NCBI GenBank assembly: GCA_905160935.1
Contig: CAJHZI010000743.1
Location: 586,001 to 650,000, forward strand
Length of the DNA stretch: 64,000 nt
Direction of reading: 5' to 3'
DNA from: Enchytraeus crypticus
Lineage: Eukaryota > Annelida > Clitellata > Enchytraeida > Enchytraeidae
Position 1 is the first letter of the stretch, and each line of letters begins with the position of its first letter. The notes under the pieces were generated by a model, which worked only from the letters and a program-made list of their open reading frames with translations, did not search any database and was not told the DNA's origin. The position numbers and the translations under genes were made by a program. Shown one piece after another: positions 25,656-38,300 of the stretch.

Positions 25656-25884
25656 CCGTAAAGTTATTAATCTAAAGGATGTTACTGTATGGATGCTGCG
25701 TCACAAACCTTTTCATTAGGTCTCTTGTATAGATATCTTTCTATCTCTCGCTAGTGTTCTGCCAAGTGGCAGATCCATGGTACAAATTCCTATTCTCATG
25801 ACGCTTCTCGCTTCATACTGAGTAATCCATCGATGAACGAGTTAATCCATTCATTAGCGACTATGCTTTATTTGCACTTTAATG

Positions 25885-26020
25885 TAGTCTGGAGCTTGTG
25901 AATAATAGAGAAGCTGAGGTGATTTCACGTTGCCTTCATCCGTTCTTGATCACCTCCTACAACACTTGCAGTTTACGGTTGGTATATTCTTCAGTGCCCC
26001 GGACATAACACGAGGATATA
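25885..26020 (-). mobile_element. family C 5' fragment
   Basis: The segment resembling the family C 5' half is present (ACACTTGCAG..GGTTGGTATATTCTTCAG on the plus strand) without the simple tail. Confidence 0.5.
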
Positions 26021-26384
26021 AATCTATTTTATATTATAGGCTAACTACAAGTCAGAGAAATATAATATTGTTTTCGAATACAATTTTTGCAATACAGGAA
26101 CAAATATTTAGTGAGCACTATACAGTCTATACCTTAACCTTTGATACAGTATCACATTTAGGCTTATATTTTCATTTAGGAATAACATCCGTATAAATAT
26201 TTTCTAAATTCTCTTTTCAAAATAAATATTAAATAATCTAAGACATTTTTTTAATATCTTAAACTGTTTAAGACATTTCTCGTGATATTTGTTTGTTATC
26301 GAATATCGCAGTAACAAACCTTATCCACATGTTTGACATACTTAAGAATGTTTTTAATTTTTTTTTAATGTCTTAATAGAGTAG

Positions 26385-26588
26385 GGGTACAGTTATGAAC
26401 TTTTAAGTGACAGATCCTGAGGTGAATTGAATCCTTGTGGGTTCGAATTCCAGTCGCACTGATCTGAGATAAAATCTCGGACATTCATTGAACTGGTTTA
26501 TACGGAGAATGGTCTAAATTGCCTAACGGTTTAAATATGTGGTATTAAAAGTGATAGATATAAAAATGGTTTATCATTGCACTATAAT
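26385..26588 (+). mobile_element. SINE-2 copy
   Basis: The plus strand carries GGGTTCGAATTCC (box B) and the full SINE-2 body through CTAACGGTTTAAATATGTGG to TTTATCATTGCACTATAATG. The 5' head with box A is missing or decayed. Confidence 0.7.
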
Positions 26589-26705
26589 GCCTGTTTACTT
26601 TTCTCAAAGAAGCTTACAGCGGGGGAATTATGTAGCATCTGAGTTGGCTTCCCACTGCCGTTCCCTGAATATTTGCTCAATCGCCTCTTATGACAGTGTT
26701 TTTAG

Positions 26706-26838
26706 TTTAGCTTGGTGCTTGTTGGCAACTTTGTTCGGCAGCGGATCAGTAGATACAGGGCTCAAATCTAGTGTTCATCGCGTCACTGACATTCTATTGA
26801 GTAAGATACCGACGTTAAACTTGGCTTTTGGCTTTTTC
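26706..26838 (+). mobile_element. SINE-1 copy (diverged)
   Basis: It keeps the order box A-like region, GGATCAGTA, GGGCTCAAATC, and the tail GACATTCTATTGAGTAAGAT then GACGTTAAAC, with many substitutions. It lies just after the SINE-2 copy. Confidence 0.6.
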
Positions 26839-27106
26839 TGTTAATTATATTACAATTCCAGTCAGCATGCACTACGTGTTATTCAAATAAAATATTATTA
26901 ACGCCTATAAAAGGCGAAATTAACTATTAAAATATTAAGTTATCAAGGGCAAAGAACCTTTCCATTACTAGAAGACGGAAACTTACATCGATGTGTCATG
27001 ACAATCGACATAGTTAAGATATGACAGTTGTAAATTTCTCTCTACGCTCTTTAATTCGCTGAAGCAGTGATGAAAGACTTCAATAGTGAACCATAAACTT
27101 CTGCCT

Positions 27107-27179
27107 GCCTCGATAGCTCAGTTGGGAGAGCGTTAGACTGAAGATCTAAAGGTCCCCGGTTCAATCCCGGGTCTGGGCA
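27107..27179 (+). tRNA. tRNA-Phe (anticodon GAA)
   Basis: The 73-nt sequence folds as a cloverleaf with D arm GCTCAGTTGGGAGAGC, anticodon stem-loop TTAGACTGAAGATCTAA (anticodon GAA at the loop centre) and T arm CCCGGTTCAATCCCGGG. These arms are almost identical to animal tRNA-Phe, and there is no intron. The acceptor stem GCCTCGA/TCTGGGC has one T-G wobble and one C-T mismatch, unlike the perfectly paired animal gene. A TTTTT tract about 28 bp downstream could stop RNA polymerase III. The mismatch leaves open a decayed copy or a young tRNA-derived repeat. Confidence 0.78.
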
Positions 27180-28126
27180 ACAGCCAAATTCCCGGCGGTG
27201 GGCAACTTTTTGTGATTATTATCTAGTTTCTCATGTTTCTGTATTTCATTATAACATTAATGTAACATTAAATTTTAAAAACTGTAAAAAGCATACAATC
27301 AACAAATACAAATCTAAACTTGTTTTAAGGCATCGCTTATTCAAGCCTTACAGTGTACTACTGCAGTAGCGCAATGATTATTTAAATCTCAAATGTCACA
27401 CCAAATTAACTATTTAAACTGCTGAAAACATGAAACTATACTTGAGAAGAAAAGACTAGCAGGCTATGCGTTATTTACCTTCTTCCACACAGTCACTGGC
27501 CGCTACTTTAAATGTTTAACTTGATTGGTTCTGTATTTTAGTTTAGATTCCTGAAAAATATTACAGGCAAGTTTTAAGAAATTGAGTAAAATTGCAGAAG
27601 GACCTCAAAAGGCAAAATTTATCTAAAGTGCTAACTAAATATACAATAGAAATGATCTAGTCGGTCATTTCAATTCAAGAAGACAGTTCTACTGTATATC
27701 GGTTATTGTCCTTGTGCTGTAGTGCTACACTGCAGTACGTCTCCACTCTCCACAGAGCTTTCACTGGTGCACAGTACATACGTGCTTAACTTCTTTACTG
27801 TCTAGTAAAGTTTAGTTTCAATAAGCTTAAACCTGTTTGATCGCCTGTAGCGCGCAGCCTTTTCAATCATTTATGATTAATTTAGTCATTGAAAGAGGCA
27901 ACTTAAGTTGAATTCATATGTATGTTTATTATAAGTATTTTGTATATGAAGACAGGAATGAGTGTTGCTGGAGGGTATAAAATTCCACTCATATGTAGAA
28001 ATGTTTTAGTAGTATAGATATTAATTTATATGTAATTATTATTTAACTTACTATTATTATAAAACTCTTTCTGTAAAGTAGTCTCGAAGACAGAGTTCGG
28101 CCATGACACTGCTATGTAAGTTTTAG

Positions 28127-28127
<1 letters not shown>

Positions 28128-28178
<51 letters not shown>
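28128..28178. repeat. ATT trinucleotide microsatellite
   Basis: About 50 bp of TTA/ATT repeat with one GT interruption near its start. Confidence 0.9.
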
Positions 28179-28302
28179 GTGAGAATTTGCTCTTTTATTA
28201 GTATTAGTTAGACTCTATTGCAATTTCTACTTCTAGCCTGGCTCGCTCTAAAACAATCATGCAGTCTATCACACGGGAATCAACTTTACAGACCTAGAGA
28301 AT

Positions 28303-28346
<44 letters not shown>

Positions 28347-28372
28347 GAGAGACAGAGACAGAGAGTGAGAGT
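28303..28372. repeat. GA microsatellite
   Basis: GA repeats with a few CA interruptions. Confidence 0.88.
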
Positions 28373-28507
28373 CAATTTTGTTTTGTTATCTGCAAAAGAC
28401 TGCCACTCTGCCAGTACAAAATCATATTCTTTTAACACCAGCCCATAGATCCTGTATGTATCCAAAAGCTATGTATTTCTAATTGCAAGTGTTTTACATC
28501 TTTTTAG

Positions 28508-28668
28508 GTAGGACTTTTTACAATTTAAAGCAGTCTATAAATATAGTAACAGCTAATAAAGTAACTGCTGCAGTAAACACACATATCAAGGACACCGCTG
28601 AAAATATAGCAGAATTAATTGAGAGTATAGGACAACATATTGCTTTTGAATTAATAAACGTGTCGTAG
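28508..28668 (+). other. open segment, possible terminal exon of an unknown gene
   Basis: After a TTTTTAG acceptor-like site the plus strand stays open for about 53 codons to a TAG, with a helix-like composition (KVTAAVNTHIKDTAENIAEL). There is no upstream exon that I can link and no recognised family. It may be chance. Confidence 0.2.
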
Positions 28669-29041
28669 AAAAATATCATATAAAAATAGATACCTTTATG
28701 CTAGTGTTGGCATGATACTGGCTTACTAAATATGAAAATTAGCGCCAGATAATTAATTGCTGCCACTTGCTAATTAATTAATTAGTAAGTGTATTATTTT
28801 ATTCAATCAAATATAAATTATTTAGTCGAATTAAGTAGTTATTAATTGCTTCAAAGCCTATAATTTAAGTTAGTAGACTAATTAGCTAAGTTAGGTATTA
28901 AATAAATTTTTATAAATCTAACAGTTATCAAAGTGGATTACAAAAATATTCTGGTTTCTTGCCACTAGATTTAATAGATTCTACTGCATAGCTAAAGAAG
29001 CTTAGTTTAGAGTCGGTTTTTGTAAAGGAAACTGTCAGGCA

Positions 29042-29120
29042 AATCTCAGCTGGGATTGAACCAGTTAGTTACCCGCTGCTTACTAGATAAGCATACTAAC
29101 CACTCTGCTATCCAACTGAT
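29042..29120 (-). repeat. decayed tRNA-like (SINE) remnant
   Basis: On the minus strand TAGCAGAGTGGTTAGTATGC is followed about 40 bp later by GGTTCAATCCC, in box A/box B spacing of a tRNA-derived repeat. No pairing acceptor stem is present, so it is not a tRNA gene. Confidence 0.5.
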
Positions 29121-29212
29121 ACAGAATCATTTTGAATAACGAAAACAATAGCAATACGAATACCTGTAGATGAATACGAATAGCAATACGAATAGAATAC
29201 GAATATCTGTAG

Positions 29213-29300
29213 TGAAGTGTGCTGTGGGGACGTCCCTGACATCATCCTTGGATGAGGAAACGACGCTAAACCTTATTAATAGTTTTATTATTGCCATAGT
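29213..29300 (+). mobile_element. L2-like LINE 3' tail fragment
   Basis: The block GACGTCCCTGACATCATCC then TGGATGAGGAAACGACGCT matches the tails at 31760, 53213 and 58176. Only the tail is present, ending in TTATTAATAG-type AT repeats about 140 bp before the GPCR start codon. Confidence 0.75.
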
Positions 29301-29435
29301 TACACGTTTAGAAATAATTAGAGAAAATGTAGTACTTTTATCCAACTGCAAAATAGTTAACAAGTACAAATAGTAGACCTGCAAATTGTATCAATTAATA
29401 ACTTGCTTCAATATCAGTTGAGACTATTCACTAAA

Positions 29436-30178
29436 ATGCTAAGCAGTTTATCACACTTCAACAAATCCAAGTCAGAAGAAGACAATCTTCAGCTCTACTA
29501 TAATCACACTCCCGGAAATGATGGCCCTTCATTCTTCCACAACCAAAACTCTGAGGAAGAATATATGTCATTCTACGAAAACCATACTTCTGGAAATGAC
29601 TATCCTTCATTTTACCAAAATCATACTTCTGGAAATGATTACCCTTCCTTCTACAGAAACCATACTTCTGCAAATTTTGCAAATGACTATCCTTCGTTCT
29701 ACAACAACCATACTTCTGCAAAAGACTACCCTTTCTTTTACAACAACCATACCCCTGGAAAAGAATATCTTCTATTTTACAACTGCACTACTGAAGAAAA
29801 CTGTCTCTCAGAAAGTGCCGTTTTATTGAGTTACAACACCAAGATATTTCTCGTCGCTCTCTATACAGCAACAACTTTACTTTCAATTGTTGGTAACGTA
29901 CTCGTCATCATCGTTTTCTCGATATCTCGTCGCCTTCGAAACTCACTAAGTTACCTCATCATTAACCTGGCCGCAGCAGATCTCCTGATGGCAATCTTCT
30001 GCATGCCCTTCTCCTTCACCAAGACCATTCTAAACGAGTGGATCTTCCCAGAGTTCTTCTGCCCCGTCGTTCTCTATGCTCAACTCGTCTCTGTGACTGC
30101 CAGTGTGGCCACGGTCACGGCCATAGGTCTAGACCGGTATAGAGCTGTTGTCGATCCGATTAGATCGAAAACTAACAG
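29436..30178 (+). CDS. GPCR exon 1: N-terminal repeat domain, TM1-TM3, DRY
   Basis: The frame is open upstream of 29436 but without an ATG, so this ATG is the likely start. Residues 1-125 are extracellular; TM1 about 137-161, TM2 about 171-193, TM3 about 207-232, then DRYRAVVDPIRSK. The exon ends in phase 2 (AAC AG) before GTAGGT. Confidence 0.92.
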
Positions 30179-33100
30179 GTAGGTTGTCTCCTTGTCTCAA
30201 TGAATTTACAAAAGTTTAGTCTATGTAAGATTGATATTATTTAGAGTGATACCTTATATATTATTTGAGATCTCAAGGTTTTTATTATTTTTGATCAGTT
30301 TTATTTGTAATCACAAGAAATATCTTTATGTTGTATCTATAGGTGATACTTGTTTGTTTTCCGGTTTTTTTACTGCCATGATTTTGGTGAAATAAAGATT
30401 ATATATAACATCATCATCATCATCATCTTCCCCTTAAAGATTATATATAACATCCAAATGAAAAATATAAAAAAAATAATATACAGTATAAGGTGTATTT
30501 GTTCACACGGTTACAAACATGACTTGCGCTAGTCTTCCATCGCTTGGTTTCTATGTTGTTTTGTTTTGAAGATTTCTTTATTTCCTCCTTCACTGAATGG
30601 TTATTAACAGTCGACGCATTTTGATGTCGCACCATTGCAACCGGCTGGGATTTAAAAATAACTTTTCAACCCTCTGGGGATTTTTTTTATTCAAAAGCTG
30701 TTAAAACTCGATCTTCAAAAAGCCGTCACCTTCCCAGAATGAATGTTTAACGTCATAGTTATCATTTTGTAACTCATGATGGAAAGGGGAGAGGAAGATA
30801 CTAGATAATATTAGGAATTTAAAAAATCAAGATTTGAATTGAACTTGACACTATGTTGCATTCTGAGTCAGTAGCCTAGTTTCCGGGAGTAAAGCAATAC
30901 TTTAATTAATCGGCAATGTAGATTATTTAAATTTGTGAATGCACTTTTTAAATACACTCTTCAAATAAACTAGTTATTTTATCATTTGTAACTTAGTGGG
31001 AATGAGATATTGACTTGAAATGTTCTCCATACCTGTATAGATTACGTTGTTTAAATTTAGAAATGTTAACGATGGGTGACGCTACAAAATTTCTTTCTTA
31101 CAGTTGATCACTTTGTTGTTTCGCAATTTGAGTTACAATGTTACAGTTCTTAGAGCAGTATAGCCTATTTATAGACAAATTCGTATATAGACATCCGTCC
31201 TAATATCTATATAATTTGTTAAACCCATTTTTAGCGATTACAAATTAATTAGTGGCTAAATAGTACATTTTTAGTGAGACATTTCTTCCTGGTTCTGCGC
31301 TCGGGCGGTATTAGAATGTCTTAGTTGCGTAGTGTTTAGAGGCTTCAATTAAGATTATGAAGTTTTAAACGTGCTGATATTCATGTGACGCCAGGATATG
31401 AATTCATATTTACATCTTTTAATAGACGTAGTCGATCTCCCGTTATAAACATTAGTAAAGGGTAGCTTATAATCTTTCAGCTTTCATCCATCAGAGTGAA
31501 TAAATAAAAGCAAAATTATGAAGAACATCATCAACTTAGCAACGCATAACTTCTGCATATGTTTAGACAGCAGTTCTTGAATTCGTATTGAAGCCTATTA
31601 CATATGTAACTCTCTATCTCTCTCCCTAGTATTCTGCCAAGTTTTGGGTCCAAGTTACACAATCCTACTCATATTCTGTTTTCACGCTCAGTTTGAGCAC
31701 TCCACATCTAACTGGTTGATCCTTTTCCACAAAGGCTAAGTCATTATTATACTTTATTGACGTCGCTGACATCATCCTTGGATGAGGAAACGGACGTTAA
31801 ACCTTTATTATTATTATTATTACCATTATTTAAAATAGCGCTTAGCTAGAGAAGATATCGCTTTTTTAGTTGGTTTCGCATTTTATTATGTATTGACCCA
31901 AACTAAAAAAATCTCAATTCTATATATGCATATCCCCAAGAGTCTCATAAAACAACGTTATAAGGTCGCAAGCTGGCACTAAACCGTCAGCTTGAGCATA
32001 GGCTGAAAAGCATATGTAATAACTTCGCGAATGACTCTCAATAACATAAAGACCTACCAAACATACCGCTTCAGGACAAACAAAACGATGACAAAATTAA
32101 ACTCCTGCTGTAATTCTTAGTCGCAATTCGCTGCTGGAAAATATTCATTAAAAGATGCGCCAAACAACGGAGATTCCGTGATCGATCTACGATCTACGAA
32201 CTGAGATCAACAAGCTAGATTGTGTTTGCCATGCCACTGATTGATCTGTGTATTTCTCTAGTCCAGGCATCGTAAGTTTGAATGTAAAAATATCCCAGTG
32301 TGTAGAATAGCAAGTAACGTCACTAATGCTTAAGTTACTGTTCATAGCGTCATGGCATCGATTCCAATATGAGTCAGTCAGAGAGTATAATTTTCTAAAA
32401 ATCATAGCTATTGTTACAGATACATGTACATGTAGTTAATTGTCACAAGTAATCATAGTTGATTGTCACAAATAAACATAGTTGATTGTTACAGATAATC
32501 GTAGTTGATTGTCACAGATAATCATAGTTGATTGTCACAGATAAACATAGTTGATTGTCACAGATAATCATAGTTGATTGTCACAAATAAACATAGTTGA
32601 TTGTTACAGATAATCGTAGTTGATTGTTACAGATAATCATAGTTGATTGTCACAGATAATCATAGTTGATTGTCACAGATAATCATAGTTGATTGTAATA
32701 GATAATCATAGTTGATTGTCACAGATAATCATAGTTGATTGTCACAGATAATCATAGTTGATTGTCACAGATAATCATAGTTGATTGTAATAGATAATCA
32801 TAGTTGATTGTCACAGATAATCATAGTTGATTGTCACAAATAAACATAGTTGATTGTCACAGATAATCAAAGTTGATTGTCACAAATAAACATAGTTGAT
32901 TGTCACAGATAATCGTAGTTGATTGTCACAAATAAACATAGTGTCAATGACAATTCATTTCGACGGTCTATGCAGCATTACAAATATAATACAATACAAT
33001 AGAATCAGTGTAAATGTAGATTTAGCGCCCGTTTCTTCACCGGAGAGCGATTTTAGGCATGTTTCAAGCTGTATATACAATTGCTAGACGCTCTACGCTA

Positions 33101-35164
33101 AAGAGAACTTTGACAGAACGCGAATAGAACGCTAACAGAACGCTAACAGAACGCTGATAGAACGCTAACAGAACGCTGGTGAATGCATAGATCGAAGAGA
33201 AAGCGAGATCGAAACAGAGTAATCCGTTAACCAGAGGGGGAAGAAAAAGAGGATGTGTCTACGAAACATGTGATATTAAAAGTTGATAAATAACGTCACG
33301 GACGACCATTTCTCCATACGTCCTTCTAGCATATTTTTGGTAAGGTTAGTCAACGTCATCAGTTCTTTCATTTTCAGTGTTTTATACTTACTTATTTCTT
33401 CAAATAAGGCTATGGCTGACTCTCCTTCATTTTATTCTCTCGAAAGAAGTTATGTAATAGCCAATAATATAGATGGGCTCAGAAGTAAATGCTACGAATA
33501 TCCGCGTGAAATCTAAAAGATGCTGGAATGGCATTAAAACCATTTGTTCATGCAACCAGCAACTTATTTAAATAACATATTGAAACTTTTCGCAACAAGT
33601 AATTTGCAAGCAATATTTTAAAAAAATGTATAAATAAAAGAAAGACTGAAATCGAGCTTCGTTCCATTATTGTATGGATTGTATTTATTTAGATTGTTCA
33701 TTCTATTTTTAAGTACCTGCAACATTTAACATTTAGATCAAATAATTCAAGGATTAACAAACATTTAATAGAGTTCGTGCAACTTTTCCATTTCATCCTT
33801 TGCATCTATTTTTACAAAGCTAATGTTAACTTTCCGGGTTAATTTCCGGATATCTAGAAATTCCTTCAGTCAGCCCATTCCAAAGTATGCATTTGGAAAA
33901 ATTAAAAAGCTTTTTCCATCAGCGGAAATAAAAAATATCATAAAAGCACGACAAAAGATTGCGGCAGTGATGCACATGTTGAGGCTGTTGAACTTACATT
34001 TCTATATCGAAATGTCGAATGAGATTTTAAAATGATTGCGTTCAATTTTGTTTATGATTCCGCCAAGGATATCATTTATTTACATTGATCTCGTATTTGT
34101 TAATGTCCAGATGGAGGATTCCGATAGAATGCTTTAGATCAAATAGAAAAAGTTTGTCAAAGTTTCATCGGATCAATTATACATCCAGAGCACGTCAGAG
34201 AGTTTAATGGGTATTTAATTACAGATACAACGCAAGATATCAACAAAGTGGTTGAACGTTTCTCATTGCAAATTAAATTGCTGGTTTGATAGAGCGGGTA
34301 TACTTCTGAATACAAAAACTCACTTAATTTTCACTTAAAGGCACCTGGTTGTCAGCGACCTAAAAGTAAAAGAAAATTGGTTCCATTTAATAAATTTGCT
34401 TCAACTAGAATTTTGAGATGTAACAAATTCTGCCCTGTATATCGCTATGAACGTAGATCTTCTCATGAAATTTAGAGTTTATTTCATGTATTTCAACAAT
34501 AATGAATATAGAATTTAGTTACTATTAGTGAGATGCTGATTGCAAGATTAAATAAGGAATGCAGAAGAATGAAAACATAATAATTGCCACGAATAGAAAT
34601 ATCAATAGTACAAGAAATAGAAAGTTATTGCTCTCACGAGTTTCAGATCTGGACTCAGAACTGCATCTTAAAAACTTAGCTGTGTATGCAAATTAATGGG
34701 ATAAATTTGCAAAGTATGAAAGATGTAGAGGAGAAACTGGATGTTGCGAAGGTAAAGAAACAAGTTATAGAAAATTATTGCTTTCAAAGACGTAAAGACG
34801 CTATTTAGGAGCAGATCTGAAAAACCTCAACGTTTGTTACGTTTTTTTAATCAAACTGTTGGAGAGTTATGAAGGGGATATTAGACAAATAGTCATGTTT
34901 TTCGAAAAAGAGCTCAAATATAACGGAAAAGTCCGACAAATTTTGAATAAGATTTGTCGGCAATTGATGATTATTGTTGTTGAGTTGCAAAAAATTATTT
35001 TATGGAACATAGGCTATTAGGTAATGATTTATTAGGATAATTATTTTAGTACTTGCGATAAGAAATGGATTTCTAGTGGACTAAACATAGAACCTAGAAG
35101 AGACGTCCATGTGCTTCCGGTATATATATGGTACATGTATATATATATATATATACATGTATAT

Positions 35165-35201
<37 letters not shown>

Positions 35202-35322
35202 CATACAAGTATATATAATAATAGCAGTAATTATGTTTAATTAACGTCAATGCTTGAAATACAAGCCAGCACATATAAACGAGTCATTAATGAGGACAAA
35301 TAAATCCTATCTAGTTGACAGC

Positions 35323-35375
<53 letters not shown>

Positions 35376-38300
35376 AAACAAAACAGCTTTCGTCTTCTCT
35401 TGTCTTTTTGATGACTACATCTGAGAGAAAGGAAAACAACGGATCCTGTATTAATACGAGAAAGCCGCAACTGACATAAACAAGAGAGGATCGTCGAAGT
35501 TGCAATGTTTTTTTGTCATGAACCTGCCGTTAGGCAGTATACTGAAAGAGAGCGAGACAGAGACTTCGTTTGGAAGGATTTCGATCTTTCAATTACTCTA
35601 CTACTTTGCCACTATTTCTCAATATCTTTCTCAATCTCCTTCTCTCTCTCTCTTTCTCCCACTGTCCTCTCTCTCTCTCTCTCTTTCATTCTTTCGCTCT
35701 CGGGAGATTGCATCTATTCAACATATATTTATATTTTTCAAAAACATCGGACAATATGCCAAGCGTACCGTGGAACAAATTACTTTATAGCATCAGATTC
35801 TACGAGTTCTCGTGATTCAATAAAATTTAATAACATTACACTCATTAGAATTAGTCTTTAAAATAACTTTCTTGCAACAATTTAACAACAAATAATTTAT
35901 AATTTGTAAGTGTGGAAACATTTTGAAGGTCGCGACCAAGGACGATTAACGGCTGGATCTGGGTAATAGCGTGCACCTGCTCATCGGTTCAATTATTCAT
36001 CGGAAGGGCAACGCTGACAAAGGTGAGATTTTAACATTTTGATTTAATTCATGAAAATAGTTATTATGATTAATATTAACCCGCAACCGAGTCCAGGACT
36101 TGTTGACGTATTAGAAATATGTGGTATGGACTTCCCTTTCGACAGAATCCTTTAATAATTTAGCTGTTTGATAGAAAATAATAAAACGTTTAATTGCCTT
36201 TTTCATATAGGTGTTTAGTGAATAATGTACTAGTTATTAAATCATTAAAATTATTAATATTAAATAGTATTAAATCTAGTATCGGAAATCATTTCATATC
36301 GGCCAGAATGTTTTTCTTCAGACTTATTGAAACCTCCGACTGCAATTCCTGACAGAACTGAATTATTTGTACCGTAGAATCAACGGGAAAGTGTCGCTGA
36401 ATATTTACTCAATTCCAAGCACATTTTGTTTGATAGCAAGTCGACTGGCGGGATTAGTTACATGGCAAGAACTTACGGTCCACGCTAATCAGGTCGTTTA
36501 TGGCTCACTAGTGGCCGTATAAATCCCAAGAGGGTCTCAAATAACTGTGAGATTTACGGCACTGAATGATTTCCAGGGGAATTACTTTCTCCCAGGGATT
36601 GAGAAAAGCAATATATTCATGAATTTTTTATGAACTTTCTAAAAATCCTAAGCATGTCCACGATGAAGGGACGTAATTAAGGCCTGACCGTCAGTAACGC
36701 TACTGTATTGAAATAGTTTATGACGACCAGATGAAAAAGTATGAAACCAGAGCTAATATTAATATGAGTTGAAATTAATATTTAAAATAAATGAAACTTG
36801 CTGATAATTTTTATGCTTAAATACAGACGGCAAGTAGGAATTTGTAACCATGATAAGAGATCAGAGCGGAAGAGGGAGAGAGAGACGAGAGCGAAAGATA
36901 GAAAGAGAGAGAGAGAGAGAGAGAGAGAAAGAAAGAGAGAGAGAGAGATAGAGATATATATATATAGAGAGAGAGAGATAGAGAGGCAAAGGGAGGGAGA
37001 GACAAGAGAGAGTAAAATGATTATAAACTGATTAATAATTTTCATTTAATGGGCCATAGTGTTAAAATTTACACTTTTGACTTTGAAAAGTGGCTTTGAA
37101 ATATAAGCTGGAGGCGAGTATTAGAAAATCGAAAGCAATGAAATATGGCCTAGGAGTGAGTATGAATTTGTGCAGCTGAACCTATTAAATTAAAAATTCA
37201 AGAAGCGGTTAACAAAAGTGCTAAGAAATGAGAAATGGTGCTGGATATACTATGTGATAAAAGGAGGTGGTCTGCATAAAGTTAAGAGAGCGACGAATGC
37301 AAAGAATGAACCGAAATGAAAACAGATCGATATAAAGCTGAGACCGTGAAAACGACAGGTTTCATTGTTATTTTAAGTCAAGCGTTGTTAGAAATCAAGA
37401 CAAAAATAGTGGTCCAAGAAGGGCTAAAGCTGTAAAAAATAATTTTATCTGAAATTTTTTACTGCCTAATTATGCTTCAATATTTTGCTATGTTTGCTTA
37501 ATAGCCAAACTATAAGAGTTTGGCAATCGTGTGAGCGTACCCAGGAACAGTATAGAAAATTACACTAAAAATATCGAATAGCTGTGGCCATTAAATAACT
37601 CAATATAAGGAACAGTATAAATGCAAGCGTTAAATCAAAATTAAAACAAAATATTTATCCAATAGCTCAATGAAAGTACTACAAAAACATAAATTGTTTT
37701 TTCTTCTAAGAAATTAATGTCAATGCAGATCTGATACAACATATGTGATCTGCTATTACATATATGACATATCAAGTGCAAACTCTGATACTGTTGCATC
37801 ACCTCCGGCAAAATATAGAAATAAATAGCATCGTCGAACCTATAGCATCGTCAGGCAACCTCGATGTCGTTGGCTTTGATTAAAAATTAGTGAAGCGGAC
37901 GACGAAAGCTCCCCCATTCTCTATTCTCCTATGCTATTCACAAGTGGTAATTCACTGCAAATTTTCCATCCATTGTTATGACTTTCCCCTGAAAAGTGAT
38001 AGTCTAGCTAAGTACGCCACTGAAATTCATATCTCTACTCGGTCCCTAGCGTCGTACATCCATTTTTATCATACTTAAGACATTTTAGAGAGCAAAATAA
38101 TGGTGCAACGACCGTTAAGGTGATTTACAAGTTTCTTTTCAAAGATATCATGAATGCTATTTAGCAGACAGTTACCGAGACGCTCCAGCCTTGGTCGACT
38201 GTACGTGATGATGTACATTAAGTCGTTCATTTTGATACAATGGGCGACATCGATACACGCTAGGTCAGCATTCCAAACAGTTAACCTAATGCAGTAATCC

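Larger units (their letters stand above)
22049..29435. other. intergenic region between CFAP144 and the GPCR
   Basis: No host protein gene is recognised. It holds five family C copies or pieces, two SINE-2, one SINE-1, a minisatellite, microsatellites and the tRNA-Phe gene. Between 22270-23740, 26840-27100 and 27215-28120 I see only AT-rich sequence without gene signals. Confidence 0.6.
30179..35928. other. GPCR intron 1
   Basis: It contains a LINE tail at 31760, two minisatellites, TA and CT microsatellites. The stretches 30240-31740 and 33190-35110 show no recognisable gene or element; a 70-codon plus-strand open stretch at 33823-34035 has no identifiable family. Confidence 0.6.

Noticed and set aside
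29458-29721. 87-codon minus-strand open frame opposite GPCR exon 1
   Set aside because: It mirrors the coding minisatellite on the plus strand, whose frame continues into seven-helix sequence.
32434-32945. CRISPR-like array
   Set aside because: Units of 23 bp abut without unique spacers and the genome is eukaryotic.
33823-34035. 70-codon plus-strand open frame (RISRNSFSQPIPKYAFGKIK)
   Set aside because: It looks slightly protein-like but lies in the GPCR intron with no family, splice context or partner.
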